Assembly: GCA_018268895.1 (NCBI GenBank)
Contig: JAFDVP010000007.1
Coordinates: 868,001 to 932,000 of the forward strand
Direction: 5' to 3'
Length of the DNA stretch: 64,000 nt
From: Acidobacteriota bacterium
GTDB lineage: Bacteria; Acidobacteriota; Terriglobia; Terriglobales; Acidobacteriaceae
Under the pieces are notes generated by a model. That model was not told the origin of the DNA. It saw nothing but the letters and a program-made list of their open reading frames with translations, and did not search any database. Numbering within the stretch: the first letter of the stretch is position 1; every line of letters begins with the position of its first letter. This document shows positions 18,611-28,459 of the stretch, piece after piece. Position numbers and translations under genes: made by a program.

Positions 18611-19756
18611 TCAGGCATGGTAAAAGTGTTCACCGGCGACCCACACGTCATGGATGGTAGCCGTATTCAGCGTATCGTTCCATCTGAAACGCATGATGTC
18701 TGCACGCGCACCTGGATGCAGGCGGCCACGGCCTGCAAATCGTCCAGGGATTTCTGTCGCCATCTTTAATAAAGTTGCCAAAGGAAGCCCGGTCATTCGA
18801 ACGGCGGCCTCAACGCACCTTAGCAAGGAACTGGCGGAACCGGCGAGCAGAGATGTGCCATCGATGGACAGCCTGCCTTCAGGAGACAAATGGACATGCC
18901 CTCCAATGGTGGTTTCGTATGTTCCAGGGGGCATACCTGCCAGGGCTACAGCATCGGATACTAGAATGCAGCGACCCAGACCTTTGGCGCGCATCATGGA
19001 GATCAGCACTTGCTCCGGGAGGTGGTGTCCGTCTGCAATAAAGGACGCGGTGAGGCGCTTGTCCGCAAGTTGACTCCAGATGGGATTCAGGTGGCGGTCA
19101 ATCTGCAAGGCGATACCATTCCCAAGGTGAGTTGACAGGCGCGCACCCGCTTTCGTCGCGGTCTCGAGTTGCTCATGGGTTGCATTGGTGTGGCCCAGGG
19201 AGACATGAACTCCGCGCTCCGATAGAGAAGCGATATAGCGTTCTGCCTCTGCAAAATGCGGTGACAGAGTCACCATTCCTATTCGTTGGTTACATGCTGC
19301 TTGCCATCGTTCAAATTCAGCGAGCGAAGGAGGCCGCACGTGCTCTAGCGGATGGGCTCCACGAAACCCATCTAACGGAGAGATGGAGGGGCCTTCAATG
19401 TGAATGAAAGGAATGCACGCTGCCGCAATTGGGTCCGTACGGCAGGCATCATCGATGCACTTAAGCCGGTACAGCAGATCTTCTTCCGATGCAGTGATCA
19501 AAGTGGGCGCAAACGAAGTTGTGCCCAATTGAAGAAGACATCGGGTAAGGCCGGAAACCGTCTCCGCGCTGAGGGCCGGCCCATTCAGGTCGAACCCCGC
19601 GAATCCGTTGACCTGGAGATCCACGAGTCCCGGCGATATCCAAAGGTCACTCGATACATGGGCGGGAACGATAGAAGTAATTCCTTCTCCGGAGATGGTG
19701 AGAGCGATTCCATCTCCACTGCCTGGATCTCGTCCTTCTATCGTTCTCTCGCCCAT
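18611..19756 (-). CDS. nagA: N-acetylglucosamine-6-phosphate deacetylase
   Basis: This is an amidohydrolase with all NagA landmarks in order: SPGLVDLQVNGFAG, HIEGPSISPLDGFRGAH, SLGHTNA, STHLGNG, ADGHHL and LVSDAVALAGM. It removes acetate from GlcNAc-6-phosphate in the cytoplasm, giving glucosamine-6-phosphate. I chose the ATG at 19756 (381 residues), because GGAGGG lies just before it and the family N-terminus starts there. An ATG at 19804, abutting the symporter stop codon, would add 16 residues with no family match, but coupling makes it possible. It is in one operon with the upstream symporter gene, so the transporter probably brings in an amino sugar or a derivative. Confidence 0.9.
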   Translation of the reverse strand: MGERTIEGRDPGSGDGIALTISGEGITSIVPAHVSSDLWISPGLVDLQVNGFAGFDLNGPALSAETVSGLTRCLLQLGTTSFAPTLITASEEDLLYRLKCIDDACRTDPIAAACIPFIHIEGPSISPLDGFRGAHPLEHVRPPSLAEFERWQAACNQRIGMVTLSPHFAEAERYIASLSERGVHVSLGHTNATHEQLETATKAGARLSTHLGNGIALQIDRHLNPIWSQLADKRLTASFIADGHHLPEQVLISMMRAKGLGRCILVSDAVALAGMPPGTYETTIGGHVHLSPEGRLSIDGTSLLAGSASSLLRCVEAAVRMTGLPLATLLKMATEIPGRFAGRGRLHPGARADIMRFRWNDTLNTATIHDVWVAGEHFYHA

Positions 19757-19804
19757 GCTCCCTCCATGCTTCCATGCAAATTCAGCCATTCTGGATTGGT
19801 ACAT

Positions 19805-21349
19805 CTATTTTTCCAACGGCACGTCAGATGCTCTCAAAGCTGGTGTAGGCAAACCAGCCTGAGTCGCATTCAGAGCGGCCAAAAGGCGCTCTGAATCGGG
19901 CTTTCGTAGCGGCGCAAGCCATCCCATTGCGACATAAGCCAAAAACGACAGAGCAAGCGGGGCTCCCACCGTGAGTGCATTTTCGTAGCGTGCGGCTGAA
20001 TCAGGCCAATAAGCGGAAGGGAAGACCTTGATTGCGCCAAATATGATGACGCCGGTCAACCAGCAAGCGATAGCTGCGGTTGGGCCACTGCGTCGAAATA
20101 CGGGGAGCAGGCCCAGCAATACAGGAATTGCCATGGGACCGACGAGCGCTCCATACCAAAGGATGATGATGCCGATTACCCCACCGAAGTGGGAAGAAAA
20201 CAGGGCCAGCAGCATGCTGAGCGCCAGGAATATAAAAGTGGCAATGCGGCCGGAAAGAAGTTGATTCGCGTCGTCCAGCTTCGCAGCCCCGCGATGCAAA
20301 ACCGGGAGAATGTCGCGCACGATGACAGCGGCAACCGCGTTTGCGTCTGAAGAGGTCATGGCCATGGTATGTGCAAATAGACCGGCGAGAACTAGACCTA
20401 TCAAGGACGATGGTAGAAGCTCCTTCGTCAGCAGTGCATATGACTCTGAAGGATTCGCAAGGTGGGGAAAGATTATTGGCGCCGCCCACATGGGAAAAAA
20501 CAAGACAGGCGGCCAGGCCAGATAGAGTGCTGCCGATAGCCGTGCCGATCGTCTGGCGTCCGCTTCGGTGGGTGCAGCGAGAAATCGTTGAGCGAGGCTC
20601 CATGTGCCTCCGTTGTACGACAGCAGATTGACGAAGAAATAGACCGAGGCAAAGATGACCGTATAGTCGCCATGGAATGGTTTTATGTGATCGGGAGGGA
20701 GGAGCTTCCACATTTCCCATAAGGCACTCGCTCCACCCAGACGATGAAGTACTGCGACCAGCATTGCAAGTCCTGCTACAAACTGGATAACAAACTGGCT
20801 GAGATCGGTGAGCGCATCCGCCCATAATCCACCCATAACGGAGTACATCAGCGTTACGCTGCCTGTCAGCAAGACGCCCCACAGGAAGGGTACATTCGCA
20901 AAGGCATGTAGAAGAATCGCCGACGCGCTCCACTTCGCGCCGACATCGAAGATCTTTAGAAGCGCTCCGCTCCAGCCCAATATCTGTTGTGCCGGAACGT
21001 TGTACCGGACCTTGAGATACTCCAATGGGGATACAACATTGAGATATTGGCGAAGGCGCGACCATTTTGGCGCGAAGATACGGGAACCAACAAGCAGGGC
21101 AAGCGAGATCGAACTGGCCCACCAGAAATAGACTGTGATGCCGGATGTATAGGCCAGCGCAGCGTAGCCGACGAACACTGCCGAACTATAGCCTGACATG
21201 TGATGGGATATGCCGGAGAGCCACCATGGCATCGATCCTCCAGCGGTGAAAAAGTCGCTGGCGTTTCGCACCTTCCTTCTGGCGAACGCTCCTACGCCGA
21301 TCATCAAGAGGAAATAGGTGCCTAGGACAATCCAGCCTGAAATTTTCAT
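19805..21349 (-). CDS. Sodium/solute symporter (SSS family)
   Basis: The 514-residue inner-membrane protein has about thirteen hydrophobic helices typical of the SSS family. Visible features include the N-terminal ARRKVRNASDFFTAGG segment, WLSGISHHMSGYSSA in the first core helix, YSVMGGLWADALTDLSQF and LFAHTMAMTSSDANAVAAV. The last is the helix-8 region where these carriers bind sodium. The family imports sugars, sialic acid, myo-inositol or other solutes. Its stop codon directly abuts a possible nagA start (TAGATG), so the two are co-transcribed and a GlcNAc-related or other sugar substrate is likely. The substrate cannot be read from the sequence. Confidence 0.92.
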   Translation of the reverse strand: MKISGWIVLGTYFLLMIGVGAFARRKVRNASDFFTAGGSMPWWLSGISHHMSGYSSAVFVGYAALAYTSGITVYFWWASSISLALLVGSRIFAPKWSRLRQYLNVVSPLEYLKVRYNVPAQQILGWSGALLKIFDVGAKWSASAILLHAFANVPFLWGVLLTGSVTLMYSVMGGLWADALTDLSQFVIQFVAGLAMLVAVLHRLGGASALWEMWKLLPPDHIKPFHGDYTVIFASVYFFVNLLSYNGGTWSLAQRFLAAPTEADARRSARLSAALYLAWPPVLFFPMWAAPIIFPHLANPSESYALLTKELLPSSLIGLVLAGLFAHTMAMTSSDANAVAAVIVRDILPVLHRGAAKLDDANQLLSGRIATFIFLALSMLLALFSSHFGGVIGIIILWYGALVGPMAIPVLLGLLPVFRRSGPTAAIACWLTGVIIFGAIKVFPSAYWPDSAARYENALTVGAPLALSFLAYVAMGWLAPLRKPDSERLLAALNATQAGLPTPALRASDVPLEK

Positions 21350-21524
21350 CTTTATCCATCAAAATGTACTTCCAATGGTAGCTTGCTGCTACCGGTTGGA
21401 TCGAAATCGTGTCATTTTTTCGGCGAAGGCTGATCATCCGAGAGGGTGAGGCGCCCCGTTCCAGCTACCTGGGTAAGTATTTTGATTAAGGGAAAATTAA
21501 GTTTCGTTCTATAAAGTAAAGCGC

Positions 21525-22874
21525 ATGTGCTTCCTGGAACGGACTTATAGCCGGTTACGATCCTTCGGTGCTACGACTCTTTGCCTGGCGGGGGTTTCAT
21601 GCCTCGCTCATGCACAGGCGCCTTCCGTGCCTATGATTACAGTCCAGGAAGCCATCCGGAAAGCACAGTTGAATGAGCCGCTGTTTGCGGCAAGTATAGC
21701 GGCACAGAAGAATACAGTGATTGCCGGATACCTGGCGAAGGCGGCGCTGCTCCCTTCGGTGACATATCACAACCAGATGCTTTACACGCAACCGAATGGA
21801 CAGGCCGGTTCGAGCGGGCAGGCGGGAACGCAGACCCCGCCGATCTTCATTGCGAACAATGCTGTGCATGAATACATCAGCCAGGCGTCGATCAATGAAA
21901 CATTTGGACTCAAACAACTCTCCGATGCACAGGTGGCATCCGCGAACGCTGCCAGGGCAACGGCGGAGTTGGAGATCGCACGGCGCGGTCTGGTCTTTGC
22001 CGTCGTCAACCTGTACAGCCAGGTCTCTGCAACCGATGCCAAGCGAAACCTGTTCACGGAGGCCCTTCAGGAGGCATCGGCCTTTACCGATCTGACGCAG
22101 AAGCGTGAAGCTGCCCGTGAGGTAGCCCATGCCGACGTCGTGAAGGCTCAACTTCAACAACAGCAGCGTCAGCGCGATCTAAGCGATGCAACGATTGCAG
22201 CCGACAAAGCGCGCCTTGAGTTGGGCGTCTTGCTCTTCCCCGATCCAAGAACGCCGTATACGACACAGACTGCCAGCCCTCCACCTGCGCTTCCGACGCA
22301 CGACGAGGTCAGCAGCCTGGCCTCTGCGAATAATCCAGAGATCCGAAGCGCATTGGCCCAGCTTCGTGCAGGCGACGCAGGGGTGGTTTCGGCAAGGGCG
22401 GCATATCTTCCCGATCTCGCTCTCAACTTCACCTATGGAATCGACGCTCCACAGTTCGCCAAGAAGGGGCCGGATGGCGTGCAGAACCTGGGTTACTCGA
22501 TCAGCGGGACTCTCGATATCCCCGTATGGGACTGGTTTTCGACGCAGAAGCGCGTGAAGCAGAGCGAGATCTTGCGCGACACTGCGAAGACGAACCTGAG
22601 CGCAACACAAAGGCGCCTCATTGCTACTCTCGAAGAGGCATACGCTGAAGCGTCGGCAGCTCAAGTGCAACTCAGCCTGCTTGACGAGAGTGTTCGCACA
22701 GCGTCGGAGAGCCTGCGATTGACCAAGCTGCGTTATACGGCGGGTGAATCGACTGCGCTTGAGGTCGTCGATGCGCAGAATTCGTACTTGCAAACGGAGA
22801 CAGCGCAGACAGACGGGACTGTCCGCTATCAGTCGGCTCTGGCGGCGTTACAGCTATTGATGGGGACACTATGA
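21525..22874 (+). CDS. TolC-family outer-membrane efflux protein
   Basis: The 449-residue product has a signal peptide (SCLAHAQ) and two outer-membrane-factor repeats rich in long heptad helices (for example LNEPLFAASIAAQKN, and RYTAGESTALEVVDAQNSYL near the C-terminus). The last is the typical end of the second TolC repeat. It forms the outer-membrane tunnel of a tripartite pump. It overlaps the next gene by four bases and begins the three-gene efflux operon. Confidence 0.93.
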   Translation: MCFLERTYSRLRSFGATTLCLAGVSCLAHAQAPSVPMITVQEAIRKAQLNEPLFAASIAAQKNTVIAGYLAKAALLPSVTYHNQMLYTQPNGQAGSSGQAGTQTPPIFIANNAVHEYISQASINETFGLKQLSDAQVASANAARATAELEIARRGLVFAVVNLYSQVSATDAKRNLFTEALQEASAFTDLTQKREAAREVAHADVVKAQLQQQQRQRDLSDATIAADKARLELGVLLFPDPRTPYTTQTASPPPALPTHDEVSSLASANNPEIRSALAQLRAGDAGVVSARAAYLPDLALNFTYGIDAPQFAKKGPDGVQNLGYSISGTLDIPVWDWFSTQKRVKQSEILRDTAKTNLSATQRRLIATLEEAYAEASAAQVQLSLLDESVRTASESLRLTKLRYTAGESTALEVVDAQNSYLQTETAQTDGTVRYQSALAALQLLMGTL

Positions 22875-24160
22875 GGCAAGTGATAAAGACATCGTTATGC
22901 TCCGCAATGCCGGACGCGAAGCATGTAGTGGTTGCGATTGCGTTTTCGCTGATGTTGCAGGGCTGCAAAAAAGCGGACGATACCGGGCCGTCAACTCTTG
23001 TGACAGTGCAGGCTGAGCATCCGGAGACGGGTGCGATCTCGGAGTACATCATGGCGGATGCGACGCTTTCGCCGTTGGCGCAGGCTGCGATCTCTCCAAA
23101 GATCACAGCGCCGGTACGGAAGTTCTACGTGCAGCGCGGGGCGAAGGTGAGGGCAGGACAATTGCTGGCCGTGCTCGAGAATCGCGACCTTGCAGCGCAG
23201 GCGATGGACAGCAATGGCCAATACAAGGCAGCGGAAGCGGCTTATGAGATGCAGACGAAAGCCCAGGTTCCGGAAGACTACAAAAAGGCGGAGTTGGATC
23301 TCGCGCAAGCCAAAGCACAGCTAAGCCTTCAGGAAGAGATTACTGCCGCGCGCGAGAAGCTGCTGAAGGAAGGCGCTATTGCGGGTAGAGATTACGACAC
23401 GGCTGTTGCTGCACTTGTGCAGGCGCGGTCGGCGTATGACGTTGCCAACAATCATTATTCTTCTTTGCAGCGGGTGAGCCGTGAGGCGACGCTTCAGCAG
23501 GCGCAAGGGCAACTGTCTTCTGCCAAGGGGAAGTATCTGGCCGCAGAGGCGCAGGTGGTTTACTCCGAGATTCGCAGTCCAATAGACGGCGTCGTCACAG
23601 ACCGCCCTTTGTTTCCGGGAGAGACTGCCAACTCCGGCAGCACACTTATCACAGTGATGGACACCTCGGCGTTGTTGGCGAAGGTCCATCTGGCTCAAAC
23701 GGTAGCTCAGCGCCTGAGCATCGGTGACGACGCAACAGTCAAGGTGCCAGGTGTCGAGGAGCCGGTTCCGGCGAAGGTATCGTTGATCAGCCCGGCGCTA
23801 GACCCTGGCAGTACTACGGTGGAGGTGTGGCTTCGGGTTGAGAACAAGGCTGGAAAGTACAAGGCCGGTACTCCGGTGCGGACATCGATCGTTGGCCGTA
23901 CCGTTACTAACGCAGTCAAGATTCCTTTGACCGCTGTTCTGACCAGTCAGGATGGATCGAAGTCTGCGATGGTAGTTGGTCCCGACAGCATCGCCCACAA
24001 GAGGGCCATCCAACTCGGCATCAATGACGGTCAGGACATCCAGGTGACGCAAGGGCTGACGAACGTCGACCTGGTTGTTACTACAGGGGCTTATGGGCTG
24101 GACGATGGTACGAAGGTGCAGATTGGCAAACCCGATGCAGAAGGCGGGGAGGCCAAATAA
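22871..24160 (+). CDS. RND efflux periplasmic adaptor (membrane fusion protein)
   Basis: The 429-residue adaptor has a probable lipoprotein leader (FSLMLQGCKK), a split lipoyl domain (VRKFYVQRGAKVRAGQLLAVLENRD and VVYSEIRSPIDGVV), a coiled-coil hairpin between them, and the beta-barrel and membrane-proximal domains (VTQGLTNVDLVVTTGAYGL). It bridges the inner-membrane pump and the TolC-type tunnel. It overlaps the gene before it by ATGA, and its TAA stop is directly followed by the ATG of the permease gene, so translation of all three is probably coupled. Confidence 0.93.
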   Translation: MRQVIKTSLCSAMPDAKHVVVAIAFSLMLQGCKKADDTGPSTLVTVQAEHPETGAISEYIMADATLSPLAQAAISPKITAPVRKFYVQRGAKVRAGQLLAVLENRDLAAQAMDSNGQYKAAEAAYEMQTKAQVPEDYKKAELDLAQAKAQLSLQEEITAAREKLLKEGAIAGRDYDTAVAALVQARSAYDVANNHYSSLQRVSREATLQQAQGQLSSAKGKYLAAEAQVVYSEIRSPIDGVVTDRPLFPGETANSGSTLITVMDTSALLAKVHLAQTVAQRLSIGDDATVKVPGVEEPVPAKVSLISPALDPGSTTVEVWLRVENKAGKYKAGTPVRTSIVGRTVTNAVKIPLTAVLTSQDGSKSAMVVGPDSIAHKRAIQLGINDGQDIQVTQGLTNVDLVVTTGAYGLDDGTKVQIGKPDAEGGEAK

Positions 24161-27100
24161 ATGGAGCACAGTGCTGTTGATCAAGAGCAAAGTTTCTGGC
24201 TGATACGCTTCCGCGGCCCCATACTATTCTTTCTGATCGTCCTTTCGCTTACCGGTATCTATGCCTCGCAACGTGTTCCGATATCGGTCTTCCCCGAAAC
24301 CAACTTTCCTCGTGTTGTGATCGGGGTTGACAACGGCGTGATGCCAGTCGAACAGATGCAGGTCACCATCACGAAGCCGATCGAGGATGCAATGAATGCG
24401 GTGCCGGGGCTGGTCACCGTCCGTTCCACGACAAGCCGTGGATCTGCTGAGGTGAGCCTCTTCTTCGACTGGGGCGTCGATATGTTTCGCACACTCCAGT
24501 TGGTCGATGCGGCGCTCAGCAAGACGCGCCAGACACTACCAGCTACTGCCACGATTACGACGAACCGGCTGACGTTTGCGACATTTCCCGTCGTCGGTTA
24601 CAGCCTCACCTCCGACCGTTTGTCGCAGACGCAGTTGTGGGAGATTGCGACGTACCAGCTAAGGCCGCCGCTGAATCGCGTTCCCGGAGTCAGAACTGTC
24701 GTTGTGCAGGGAGGCAAGGTCCCGGAGTTTCACATCGTCCCCAACATGGCGCGTATGCAGACGGCCGGTGTCACGATCCTCGACCTGGTAAATGCCGTGC
24801 AGGTGTCGAATATCATCGATTCGCCCGGCCTCTACGAGGCAGACCACCAACTCATCCTGGGCCTTATTGGAGCGCAGGCGCACGATGCGGACCAGCTTGG
24901 CCGCCTGGTGGTGAAGGCCACAGCAGGGGGCGCGGCAGTCCGCGTCTCCGATGTAGCGACGGTCCAGCAGGGTGTGCTTCCTGTCTACACCACCGTCACT
25001 GCAAACGATCGGCCCGCAGTGCTGTTGAACATAACGCGTCAACCATCAAGCAACACCGTCACAGTGGCCGATGCGGTTGCATCTGAAGTCCAGCAACTGA
25101 AGAAGACGCTTCCGCCCGGGGTCCGCCTGGAGCCTTTCTACGACCAGTCGGAGCTTGTTCGCGAGAGCATCCGGAGTGTGCGTGACGCTATTCTGATCGG
25201 ACTTGTGCTTGCCTGCATCATCCTGTTCCTGTTCCTGGGCGATTGGACATCCTCTGTGGTTGCCGGACTGGTGATTCCGGTCACCGTAGCGATCACGATC
25301 CTCTTCCTGTGGATCATCGGGGAAAGCTTCAACCTGATGACTCTGGGAGGACTTGCCGCGGCAATTGGCCTTGTTATCGACGATGCCATCGTCGTCGTCG
25401 AAAATATCGTGTTGCATCGCGACTCGGGCGAATCGCGCGCCAACGCAGCCAGGCTGGCGCTGCGAGAGATTGCTGTCCCTCTTGTGGGTTCGACCATCAC
25501 TCCGGTCGTCGTCTTCCTGCCGCTGATCTCGGTCACTGGCGTGACGGGCAGTTTCTTTCGCGCGCTTGCGATTACGATGACTGCCGCGCTCCTTACATCG
25601 CTTCTTCTCGCTGTAACCTGGACGCCTGCGCTAAGTCTGATTCTGCTGCGTGAACGCGGGCATGCAGCCGGTACGCCGCATGAGGAACATGGCCGCTTTA
25701 TGCGGAAGATCCTGAACTGGCATGAGCGTGGTCTTGCCTGGTCGCTCGACAGGCCGTTCGCTTTGGTTGCCATCTGCGCGGTGCTCGTTTTTGGCAGTTG
25801 GCTGGGGTATCGGTCGCTGGGTTCCGACCTGCTGCCGGAGATGGATGAGGGAGGATTCATCCTCGACTACATCATGCCGGCCGGCAGCTCCTTGAGTGAG
25901 ACGAACCGCGTATTGAGCCACGTTGACCGCATTCTGCACGATATGCCTGAAGTCGAAAGCACATCGCGGCGTACAGGGCTTCAACTGGGGCTTGCGGCAG
26001 TCACTGAAGCCAACACGGGCGACATCTCCGTGAAACTCAAGAGCAAGCGAGATCGCGGTATCGACGAGGTCATCGCCGATGCGCGCGCACAAATCAAGAA
26101 GACGGAACCGGCTCTCGACATTGAATTTACCCAGGTGCTCCAGGACATGATCGGTGACTTGTCCAACGCTCCAGAGCCGATTCAGATCAAGGTGTTTGCA
26201 AACGATCCCCTCTTGTTGGCGGAGTTAGGGCCGCGCATCGGCGATGCCATCAGCAAGATCGGTGGTGTTGTCGATGTGCAGAACGGTATCGACAATACGA
26301 TCAGCGGGCCGGCGACCAACTTTCAGATAGATCCCAGTGTTGCGGGCCGTCTTGGCTTTACGCCTACTGAAGTAGCGGAAGATGCCACGTCGATTCTCGA
26401 TGGAGTGACGACGACGGACCCGTTGATTGCAAATGGGCGTCCATACACAGTGCGTGTGCGGCTTGGAGACGAGACCCGTAAGTCGCTGGATACGATCCAG
26501 AATGTTGTCTTCAACAGCTCCACCGGGAAGCTCGCAAACCTTGGATCGCTGGCGCAGATTACGCAGTTGCCTCCTCAAAATGAGATCAAGCGTGAGAACC
26601 TCCAGCAACTGATTACCGTGACCGGAAGGCTCGAAGGCTCCGACCTTGGCACGGCGATTTCGAAGGTGCAGCAGACGATTCAGGCGATGCGCCTGCCTCC
26701 AACCGTGCGCATTGAATATGGAGGAACCTACCAGGAGCAGCAACAATCGTTCCATGAGCTGCTGCGCGTGCTCCTGCTTTCGCTTGCCCTGGTATTCGGC
26801 GTTCTGCTGGTGGAGTTTCGTAACTTCTATGCTCCTACAGCGATCCTGATATCGTCGATTCTCTCCATTGCAGGCGTTGTCTTCGCTCTGCTGGCGACGC
26901 GCACGACCTTCAATGTCGCGTCGTTCATGGGCGTCATTATGGTGATCGGCATCGTCGCGAAAAACGGCATTCTACTGCTCGATGCCGATGAGCGCTATCG
27001 TCGCGATGGCGTCTCCGCTAGAGATGCGATGGTCCATGCCGCCCAGCGTCGTCTGCGGCCTATCCTGATGACCGCGACTGCGGCGGTGTGCGGCATGTTG

Positions 27101-27286
27101 CCGCTGGCGTTCGCGCTGGGTTCAGGGTCGCAGATGTTGCAGCCGCTGGCGATCGCAGTCATCGGCGGCCTGTTGATCTCGATGGTATTGAGCTTGATCG
27201 TTACGCCGGTGGTTTACTACCTGCTGACCAGATCGCATTCCGTGAGCGCAGAAGAGAGGCCCGCGACAATGTCGCGGGCCTCGTAA
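24161..27286 (+). CDS. RND efflux permease
   Basis: The 1,041-residue protein has the two-fold RND layout: an N-terminal helix, a large periplasmic loop, and the helix-4 segment LAAAIGLVIDDAIVVVENIV with the proton-relay aspartate pair. A second half follows with VIMVIGIVAKNGILLLDADE. It is an inner-membrane proton antiporter. Length and motifs fit the AcrB/HAE-like superfamily rather than SecDF; whether it exports drugs, lipids or metals is not clear. The end of the reading frame contains a 12-bp perfect hairpin (see the separate entry). Confidence 0.93.
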   Translation: MEHSAVDQEQSFWLIRFRGPILFFLIVLSLTGIYASQRVPISVFPETNFPRVVIGVDNGVMPVEQMQVTITKPIEDAMNAVPGLVTVRSTTSRGSAEVSLFFDWGVDMFRTLQLVDAALSKTRQTLPATATITTNRLTFATFPVVGYSLTSDRLSQTQLWEIATYQLRPPLNRVPGVRTVVVQGGKVPEFHIVPNMARMQTAGVTILDLVNAVQVSNIIDSPGLYEADHQLILGLIGAQAHDADQLGRLVVKATAGGAAVRVSDVATVQQGVLPVYTTVTANDRPAVLLNITRQPSSNTVTVADAVASEVQQLKKTLPPGVRLEPFYDQSELVRESIRSVRDAILIGLVLACIILFLFLGDWTSSVVAGLVIPVTVAITILFLWIIGESFNLMTLGGLAAAIGLVIDDAIVVVENIVLHRDSGESRANAARLALREIAVPLVGSTITPVVVFLPLISVTGVTGSFFRALAITMTAALLTSLLLAVTWTPALSLILLRERGHAAGTPHEEHGRFMRKILNWHERGLAWSLDRPFALVAICAVLVFGSWLGYRSLGSDLLPEMDEGGFILDYIMPAGSSLSETNRVLSHVDRILHDMPEVESTSRRTGLQLGLAAVTEANTGDISVKLKSKRDRGIDEVIADARAQIKKTEPALDIEFTQVLQDMIGDLSNAPEPIQIKVFANDPLLLAELGPRIGDAISKIGGVVDVQNGIDNTISGPATNFQIDPSVAGRLGFTPTEVAEDATSILDGVTTTDPLIANGRPYTVRVRLGDETRKSLDTIQNVVFNSSTGKLANLGSLAQITQLPPQNEIKRENLQQLITVTGRLEGSDLGTAISKVQQTIQAMRLPPTVRIEYGGTYQEQQQSFHELLRVLLLSLALVFGVLLVEFRNFYAPTAILISSILSIAGVVFALLATRTTFNVASFMGVIMVIGIVAKNGILLLDADERYRRDGVSARDAMVHAAQRRLRPILMTATAAVCGMLPLAFALGSGSQMLQPLAIAVIGGLLISMVLSLIVTPVVYYLLTRSHSVSAEERPATMSRAS
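27256..27282 (+). terminator. Hairpin overlapping the end of the RND permease gene
   Basis: GAGGCCCGCGAC (27256-27267) and GTCGCGGGCCTC (27271-27282) form a perfect 12-bp stem with a three-base loop, inside the last codons of the permease. No clear T-run follows, so it may act as a 3' stabiliser or a weak terminator between convergent genes rather than a classical terminator. Confidence 0.5.
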
Positions 27287-27304
27287 CCGGCAAGCCGATA
27301 AAGA

Positions 27305-28321
27305 TTACTTCTCAACGACAATCACTTCAAAGCTGTCGGGAACGATCGTTGGCCGCGGATGAGGCATCGTCGCTGTAGCGGCAGGTGCCGGTGCGAACTG
27401 AGCGGTGACGAGATAAATGCGTCCTGTCAAAGAATCGAGAGTCATGGTTCGGGCTCCCTTGGCTGTATTCAACGTCTGGACCGTTGGGAAGCCGGGCTTT
27501 GTTGTATCGATGACGCTCAGAGTGGCGCTGCCTCCGTTGGAGGAGAAGGCAAGGCCATTCTTCGGGTCGAAGCCGGCTGCGTCGGGCGAGTCGCCGATCG
27601 AGGCCAGCCCAAGCAGCTTGCCGGAGGTGTAATCGACAATCGCCATCTTTCCTCCATCGCAAACCGAGAACAGACGGTGGTGTGCATGGTCGATAGCCAT
27701 GCCCGATGGCGAATCGCAACCTTGAAGCGGCCATGTCGCAACGATCTTTTGTGTCGCGGCATCCAGCTTCACAATGGAATTTTTGTCTTCGATGTTGACG
27801 TAAACAGCCCCATGGCCATCGGCGTGCGGAAACTCCGGCTTGCCGGGTAACGCTACCGTCGCGATGATTCCGTTGGACGCCGTATCCATCACGGAGACGT
27901 TCTTGCTGCGGCCATTGAATGCCCATACCGTTTTCGTAGTGGGTTCATATGTAATGCCATCGGGATTTGTGCCCGCAGGCACAGTTGCTTTGATGGAGAG
28001 GCTTGCCCGGTCGAAGACCACGATGGCGTTTCCCGCGCCGTCGCTGATGTAACCTGTCTTGCCGTCGGGATTTAATGCAACGCCGTGTGTACTCTTTAGC
28101 CCGGTTACGGCTCCAAGGGACTTTCCGGTTTTGCTGTCGACGACTTCGACGCGGGAGTTGTGCGTGATGTAGAGCCGATGCGCGGCGTCATCGCTCAGTA
28201 AATAGTCCCAGCCACCCTGGCCGCCAACCTTCCAGTGGTTGGAGACGTGGTAGTTCTGGGCAGTGGCTGACACTGCAAGTGAGAGGAGGGTCAGAGCAAC
28301 TGCTCCCGGAAAAGTGCGCAT
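27305..28321 (-). CDS. Exported YncE-like beta-propeller protein
   Basis: The product has a signal peptide (LAVSATAQ) and repeated propeller blades such as DGKTGYISDGAGNAIVVFD, NPDGITYEPTTKTVWAFNG and DAAGFDPKNGLAFSSNGG. It resembles the seven-bladed YncE/NHL-type periplasmic propellers, which have binding but no certain catalytic role. I chose the ATG at 28321 (338 residues) because AGGAG lies seven bases upstream and the leader starts there; an upstream start at 28366 would bury it. It is convergent with the efflux operon. Confidence 0.85.
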   Translation of the reverse strand: MRTFPGAVALTLLSLAVSATAQNYHVSNHWKVGGQGGWDYLLSDDAAHRLYITHNSRVEVVDSKTGKSLGAVTGLKSTHGVALNPDGKTGYISDGAGNAIVVFDRASLSIKATVPAGTNPDGITYEPTTKTVWAFNGRSKNVSVMDTASNGIIATVALPGKPEFPHADGHGAVYVNIEDKNSIVKLDAATQKIVATWPLQGCDSPSGMAIDHAHHRLFSVCDGGKMAIVDYTSGKLLGLASIGDSPDAAGFDPKNGLAFSSNGGSATLSVIDTTKPGFPTVQTLNTAKGARTMTLDSLTGRIYLVTAQFAPAPAATATMPHPRPTIVPDSFEVIVVEK

Positions 28322-28459
28322 GGGGGAACTCCTGAATGAGGACTCGGCGAATCGCCGGCCTGCCAAGAGTAAGAAGGTTAGCTTAATTCAACCTGAAAGG
28401 TTCATGAAGATAAGATGAGCAGTCGATCAAGACTGCCCATCTCACTCGTGCTTCAGTAT

